Origin: Paenibacillus oryzisoli
Lineage (GTDB): Bacteria; Bacillota; Bacilli; Paenibacillales; NBRC-103111
NCBI RefSeq assembly: GCF_001653565.1
Contig: NZ_LYPB01000081.1
Location: 1 to 64,000 of the forward strand
DNA: 64,000 bases
Direction of reading: 5' to 3'
Shown here one piece after another: positions 59,323-64,000 of the stretch. How positions within the stretch are numbered: position 1 is the stretch's first letter; each line of letters opens with the position of its first letter. The position numbers and the translations under genes were made by a program. The notes beneath the pieces were generated by a model that was not told where the DNA came from, did no database searches, and was given only the letters and a program-made list of their open reading frames with translations.

Positions 59323-61593
59323 ATGAAAACTCGAGGTCTAACATATCTAAATAAATTAGTGTTGTACGGGTTTGTCCTTGGTGTCGTACCTCTGCTGGCA
59401 TTGGGATTTTTTTCATATTTTCGCACATCCGGTACAATTCAAAATTATGTGGAGGAAGGCAATTTACAAATATTAAAGCTAAGCCAGTCACGCATCGAGC
59501 AGAACTTGAAAACGGTAGAAGCATCCGCCACAACGATGCTTCATTCTCCATTTGTGGAGAGTGTGCTTTCCTTGCCGCTGGAGGGTAAATATTATAACGA
59601 ATTTGATCAATTAACAGGGACGATTCGGCAATTGCAGGTGTTTGAGCTCGGTGTTAGTGATATTGAATTCTACAACATGCACGGCAAATGGCAGATCGGA
59701 AATAAGGGGATTTATCCGTTCAATCAAGATAACAGCCATCCAACTTTGGAAATTCCGCAAAAGACAGTTTGGGAATCAAATAAGAATGGGATTCGCATGA
59801 TCAGTAAAAAACCAGCTTATGATCCAGACCCTGATGTGATAATCACGGCAGATATCCCCTTCTCACACCTGCGTAAGCTGCTGTTAGACACAAGCCCTCT
59901 TGGTAGTGTATTTATGTTAGATAGTGAGATGAAACTGCTTGGCTATCAAGATGAAAGTTTCACGCGTTCCTTTCTTGGTGAAACGGAGCTAGCCCAAGAA
60001 TTGAAACGGTTGGATGCTGAGGTGGGCAAAGTCAATGTTCACTATGGCAAGCAGGAGTATTCTGTTACCTTTATTCGTTCCAGTCTCACTGGATGGATGT
60101 ATGTGTCTGCGGTTTCAATCGATATGATCACGCAAGAATCGAAAGCGATCGGGCGGTTTACCATCTGGATCTGCTTTATCATCATTCTTCTTGTACTTAT
60201 ATTCTCTGTCATGGGATCGAACCGATTCTACAGTCCAATACGCAAGCTTTATGCCACAGTTATCGGACAGGATACCCACCAACCTACCCCTCATCTCAAA
60301 CGCGAGGACGAACTGCAGCAAATCGGCAAACGTTTTCTATCCTTGTTGAACCGACAACAGGAAATGTCTGGGCAAATCCAGGGGCAGGTTGTACAGTTGA
60401 ATCAATTTTTTGTGCAAAAGCTCTTTTTTGGCGAGGTTGGACCAAGGGAAATAAAGGAGAAGTTGTTGATTCTACAATTCCCGCAGCGTTGGCAGCGCAT
60501 GTATGTGATGGCGATAGAAATCGACACGCTTGAAGGAAGCCGGTATGAGGAGAAGGATCTGGATCTGCTTTTGTTTGCTGTAAACAATATTGCGGGGGAG
60601 CTTGCTCCACAACATACCCTGCTCAATCCCATCGTTCTGCACGAATCTCAGCTGACCATTCTAGGTACTGACCAAACGGATCCGGCTTGGGAAGAAGATG
60701 TATATCAATTGGCAGAGGAGATTCAACGAGCGGTTCGCACGTATTTAAATATATCGGTTAGCGTCGGACTTAGTTATGCCTTCGAGGCGTGGACGAAGGT
60801 GCCAAAAGCTTATAAAGAAGCAATTGATGCCCTCAGATACCGCGTTAAGCTCGGTCACGAGACGATTATATCGATACGTGATATTTTTGCAGATACCCCC
60901 GCGGAGACTTCGTATCCCGTCAAAATTTCGGATGAGCTCAGACAGGCCATTAATGCCTCTGACTTGGAACAAGCAACTCTTCTTCTGCATCAAATGGTCC
61001 GGGAATTGGTCGTACAGCCATTTCACTTCCATGATTACCAGTTTTCCCTTATCAGGTTCTTATCCGAACTGGGTAGTCTGCTCCAGGATCAAGGAATTTC
61101 GATTCGTACGCTTATGAAAGATGATGAATCGATCGTGGAAAGTCTGTTCAAGCTGAGAACGACGGAAGAGGTCGAGGCTTGGTTTAAGGAAGTTGTTGTA
61201 GGTCCAGTATTGTTACTGTTAGAGGAAAGACGAAGCCATCAATTCCGCAAAATTTCGGAAGCTGTCATCCAGATCATTCACGAAGAATATGATTCAGACC
61301 TAACGTTAGAGCTATGTGCCGATCGTATCGAGTACCATCCTCATTATGTCAGCAAAGTATTTCGCCAGGAGGCTGGCGTCAATTTCGGTGATTATTTGTT
61401 ACAATACCGACTGACGTTAGCCAAGAAGATGCTCGTAGAAACGAATATGAAAATCTCCGACATTTCCGAAAAGTTGAAATATACGAATTCAACGAATTTC
61501 ATCCGTTCTTTCCGCAAGGTTGAGGGGGAGACACCTGGTCAGTACCGTGAACGGATGCAAGAGGTTCCTACTTCGGGTAGTCTAATGAAATAA
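59323..61593 (+). CDS. Membrane-anchored AraC-family sensor-regulator (YesN-like)
   Basis: 756 residues. Membrane helices at about 12-34 and 278-300 flank an extracytoplasmic Cache-like sensor domain. The cytoplasmic part has a degenerate GGDEF-like region (ISVSVGLSYAFEAWTKVPKAYKEAID near 485) and two C-terminal AraC helix-turn-helix motifs (LELCADRIEYHPHYVSKVFRQE and LKYTNSTNFIRSFRKVEGETPGQYR). GCGGAGG precedes ATG 59323. It sits between the importer operon and the GH105 gene, both of which carry the same 20-nt upstream element, so it is the most likely activator of both, sensing an extracellular oligosaccharide. Confidence 0.92.
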   Translation: MKTRGLTYLNKLVLYGFVLGVVPLLALGFFSYFRTSGTIQNYVEEGNLQILKLSQSRIEQNLKTVEASATTMLHSPFVESVLSLPLEGKYYNEFDQLTGTIRQLQVFELGVSDIEFYNMHGKWQIGNKGIYPFNQDNSHPTLEIPQKTVWESNKNGIRMISKKPAYDPDPDVIITADIPFSHLRKLLLDTSPLGSVFMLDSEMKLLGYQDESFTRSFLGETELAQELKRLDAEVGKVNVHYGKQEYSVTFIRSSLTGWMYVSAVSIDMITQESKAIGRFTIWICFIIILLVLIFSVMGSNRFYSPIRKLYATVIGQDTHQPTPHLKREDELQQIGKRFLSLLNRQQEMSGQIQGQVVQLNQFFVQKLFFGEVGPREIKEKLLILQFPQRWQRMYVMAIEIDTLEGSRYEEKDLDLLLFAVNNIAGELAPQHTLLNPIVLHESQLTILGTDQTDPAWEEDVYQLAEEIQRAVRTYLNISVSVGLSYAFEAWTKVPKAYKEAIDALRYRVKLGHETIISIRDIFADTPAETSYPVKISDELRQAINASDLEQATLLLHQMVRELVVQPFHFHDYQFSLIRFLSELGSLLQDQGISIRTLMKDDESIVESLFKLRTTEEVEAWFKEVVVGPVLLLLEERRSHQFRKISEAVIQIIHEEYDSDLTLELCADRIEYHPHYVSKVFRQEAGVNFGDYLLQYRLTLAKKMLVETNMKISDISEKLKYTNSTNFIRSFRKVEGETPGQYRERMQEVPTSGSLMK

Positions 61594-61602
61594 GTGAGTA
61601 AC

Positions 61603-61647
61603 AAGCGTCCTTCAAACGGGGAAATAACCGTAAGAAGGGCGTTTTTG
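61603..61647 (+). terminator. Terminator after the AraC regulator
   Basis: AAGCGTCCTTC and GAAGGGCGTTT (with a G-U pair) continue inside as ACGG / CCGT, then TTTT. Confidence 0.8.
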
Positions 61648-61736
61648 TGTAAATGTAGGACGGAACATAGGCGGCATGTTTGCGCAAGTGAAGCATGCCC
61701 GCCGGACGTCGCAGTCTTGCGCACCAATGCTCATAT

Positions 61737-61781
61737 CTGAACAAATGATTATAGACTGATATTCACCATGGAACCTATATT
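61737..61781 (+). promoter_or_regulatory. Activator site and promoter of the GH105 gene
   Basis: CTGAACAAATGATTATAGAC (61737-61756) is an exact repeat of 55622-55641, again followed by GATATT after one base. TAGACT (61752-61757) and TATATT (61776-61781) are 18 bp apart, the same geometry as the importer promoter. Confidence 0.7.
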
Positions 61782-61804
61782 TAAAGGCGAAAGGAGGAGA
61801 GAGT

Positions 61805-63991
61805 ATGAAACTTTATTTCGAAGTGGAAGCCAGCATGGCCTATATGCTGGCAGACCAGGACACGGACACCATCCTGGAGACAATTGCAGGTGCCTATATA
61901 GCGAACAATCCCCCGCATCCGTTCGTATTTCGGTGCTTCAGCAGGCTTTCGATTCCTCAGCTGTCCGATGGCAGATTCGACTTTAATATGGGGGATAAAC
62001 ATTCCGATGCTTCTTCCGGTCAATATGCTTTCGCCCTTGGCATGCTTTGGAGTGACAATGTCAGGACTGTCGAAACAGCCCTCAATTGTTATGGTCCGAC
62101 CAAGTTGCTGCTAAATGGCAAGCTGCTTTATAAATCAGGTGTAGCCGAAGAGGTAAACGTAGAGACACGCAAGATTGTTGAAGTTCCATTGCATAAAGGC
62201 TGGAATGCTTTCCTACTCGTCTTCCGCAAAGTAGCTTCTGGCTTTGGCTGTGTATTTGGCTCAAATCGCAGCCATTCTACTCCTCTGGATTTCATGAACC
62301 CGTTTCATGAAAGATATGACTGTGGCGGCTGGCTGTATTCGGAGCCGCAAGACGAGGAATGGTTAGGTGAAACGAACTTTCCCGATGTGAAAGGATCTGA
62401 ACTGGACTCCCCAGTCAAGTGGTATCCTTGTCAGGCGTGGACGACAGATCAAGCGTCGCTGTCGAACTGCGCTCGTATATTTGGGATGCAGCCGGGTAAA
62501 GTGGCCTATGCGTGGTCGAAAGGGGAGTCTGTCCTCCCCGGTCGGAATCCATTCACTCTGAAAGGATGGTCATCCGGACAGCTGCGTATCTGGGTTAACG
62601 ATGAGCTAGTCGCTCTATCGGAGATGGAAGGGTCATTTGAGGTTGAGGTCAATCTCGCCTACGGAACACACAATTGGTTAATTGAGTCGACCTGCGGGGA
62701 GAGAGACTGGGGGTTCTCATTGGAAGTGTCCGCTTGCGATGAAGCGTATTCGTTCAGTCAACCGCATTCGGTGAAAGGTACGGATGAATGTTGGCTATAC
62801 GTTGGTCCGCTGGAGCGATCCGAAGGTATTAGCCCGGAGCAGTTGCAAACGATGAGCAGTTTGTTCGAAATACAAGCTGGTAACCACACCTATTGGCGGG
62901 TAGACAGGCCAGGTATTTGGGTCAGGCCATACCTGCAGAATGCCCGTTATGCAAGATGGAACTATCCAATCGGTGTGACTTTGTATGGTCTCCTCCAGAC
63001 GGGCAGAAAACTCGTGAGACATGATATCGTCCGATACGTAGTTCAACATTTGAGAACATGTACGACCATGTACAGCTACGCGCTGTGGGACCGTGAGCAG
63101 TATGGATATCCTGCGATGAACACGAAGCTGGTTGATATGAAGATGCTGGATGATTGCGGTTCAATCGGCAGCGCGATGTTGGAGGCGAATAAAGAGGCGC
63201 AAGAGGACGGTTTTGTCAGTCTGGCACATATCATTGCCGATTATATGGCGGGCACGCAAGAGCGGCAGAATGACGGTGCATTCTATCGGGAATCCAAAGG
63301 CTATTACATGGAAAATACCTTATGGGCGGACGACTTATACATGAGCACCCCATTCCTGTGTCGTTATTACAAGCTGACAGGAGAACGCAAATGGCTCGAT
63401 GATGCGGCCAGACAGTTTCTCCTTTTCAAGAAATATTTGTATCTCACTGAGGAAAAGCTGATGTCTCATGTCTATGATTTCAAATGTCATATGGCTAATG
63501 GGATACCTTGGGGACGCGGCAATGGCTGGGTACTCTTCTCTTTATCGGAGCTGCTGGAGATCATGCCGGAGGACCACCCGGACAGAGGTGCGCTGCTTGC
63601 CTTCTTCCAAGATTTCTCTGAAGGGTTACTGGCCCGCCAAGGGAAGAATGGCTTGTGGCATCAAGTATTGACTGATGAGGGTTCGTTCGAGGAAACGTCC
63701 TGCACATCGATGTTTATTTATGCTTTTGCGAGAGGTGTGCGCTTTGGCTGGCTGGATAAGCCCCTCCCTTATGCGAATGCCGTACGCAAGGCGTGGCGTG
63801 CATTGATCAGCCATGCCTTTGAAGGAAATGGATCTGTCCATGGTGTGTGCTGTGGATCCAAATATTCCTTTTCCCCTGATTATTACAAATATGATCTTAA
63901 GGTGGTTACGAACGATCCTCACGGTATTGGCATCGTCCTGCTTGCAGGAATTGAAGCCTCTGCGATGAACAGGATGTTAGCAATTTTATAG
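61805..63991 (+). CDS. GH105-type unsaturated glycuronyl hydrolase with N-terminal beta domains
   Basis: 728 residues, no signal peptide, so it acts on imported oligosaccharides in the cytosol. The first 350 residues are beta-rich and not assigned. The last 370 form an (alpha/alpha)6 barrel of the GH88/GH105 type: LDDCGSIGSAML (about residue 448, with the catalytic-type aspartate), LWADDLYMSTPFL (about 505), WGRGNGWVLFSLSELLE (about 568) and SCTSMFIYAFARGV (about 628). Family members hydrate and cleave the unsaturated uronyl end left by polysaccharide lyases. It is about twice the length of YteR-like enzymes because of the N-terminal part. AAAGGAGGAGAG precedes ATG 61805. It ends 9 bases before the window edge. 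Confidence 0.9.
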   Translation: MKLYFEVEASMAYMLADQDTDTILETIAGAYIANNPPHPFVFRCFSRLSIPQLSDGRFDFNMGDKHSDASSGQYAFALGMLWSDNVRTVETALNCYGPTKLLLNGKLLYKSGVAEEVNVETRKIVEVPLHKGWNAFLLVFRKVASGFGCVFGSNRSHSTPLDFMNPFHERYDCGGWLYSEPQDEEWLGETNFPDVKGSELDSPVKWYPCQAWTTDQASLSNCARIFGMQPGKVAYAWSKGESVLPGRNPFTLKGWSSGQLRIWVNDELVALSEMEGSFEVEVNLAYGTHNWLIESTCGERDWGFSLEVSACDEAYSFSQPHSVKGTDECWLYVGPLERSEGISPEQLQTMSSLFEIQAGNHTYWRVDRPGIWVRPYLQNARYARWNYPIGVTLYGLLQTGRKLVRHDIVRYVVQHLRTCTTMYSYALWDREQYGYPAMNTKLVDMKMLDDCGSIGSAMLEANKEAQEDGFVSLAHIIADYMAGTQERQNDGAFYRESKGYYMENTLWADDLYMSTPFLCRYYKLTGERKWLDDAARQFLLFKKYLYLTEEKLMSHVYDFKCHMANGIPWGRGNGWVLFSLSELLEIMPEDHPDRGALLAFFQDFSEGLLARQGKNGLWHQVLTDEGSFEETSCTSMFIYAFARGVRFGWLDKPLPYANAVRKAWRALISHAFEGNGSVHGVCCGSKYSFSPDYYKYDLKVVTNDPHGIGIVLLAGIEASAMNRMLAIL

Positions 63992-64000
63992 GCAGCAGAA

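Overview
The window looks like chromosomal DNA of a Paenibacillus-type, spore-former-lineage Firmicute. The grounds are strong AGGAGG ribosome sites with about 7-nt spacing, frequent TTG and GTG starts, several LplB/LplC-type sugar ABC transporters without their own ATPase, membrane-anchored AraC regulators, an SLH-anchored surface giant, and small Bacillales families (CBO0543, VanZ, LURP-one, a DUF4359-like protein). I see no rRNA, tRNA, CRISPR array, insertion sequence or prophage gene. The assignment to genus is inference from gene content; no marker gene is present.

Layout. 0-5 kb: an alditol-oxidase-like flavoenzyme with an Asp/Glu-racemase-like gene, a 25-bp tandem repeat, and a secreted beta-propeller protein on the minus strand. 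5-9 kb: an iron-siderophore module (AraC/binding-protein fusion regulator, Fur box, siderophore lipoprotein) and a Tat-type metallophosphoesterase. 9-13.6 kb: a lipid-like module of SDR, acyl-CoA-synthetase-like ligase, TetR regulator with three palindromic sites, and a second SDR. 13.8-34 kb: a polysaccharide-use locus with two paralogous binding proteins around one permease pair, a D-2-hydroxyacid dehydrogenase, two giant paralogous secreted beta-helix proteins, an AraC sensor-regulator, a DUF4091 (GH123-like) glycosidase and a Gfo/Idh oxidoreductase.

34-41.3 kb: a glycosidase gene of GH36 type broken by one frameshift, followed by a tight run of nitrilase, cysteine-synthase-like, Gfo/Idh, enolase-superfamily and EamA exporter genes. 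This run does not match a pathway I know and is the best candidate for an undescribed system. 41.4-46 kb: an SDR and small membrane or cytosolic proteins. 46-54.7 kb: a 2882-residue Kelch/FN3/cadherin-like/SLH surface protein. 55.7-64 kb: a second sugar importer, its AraC sensor-regulator and a GH105-type unsaturated glycuronyl hydrolase, closely resembling rhamnogalacturonan-oligosaccharide systems.

Regulation is unusually readable. A 27-28-nt element with AGTGC/GCACT arms precedes both the DUF4091 gene and the GH36-like pseudogene. A different 20-nt exact repeat precedes both the second importer and the GH105 gene, each time abutting a similar -35 and lying the same 18 bp from a -10. These two elements suggest two AraC regulons within the window. 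Other points of note are two genes whose best ribosome site faces a one-base-altered start codon, a duplicated terminator hairpin, and an interspersed AT-rich intergenic repeat family.
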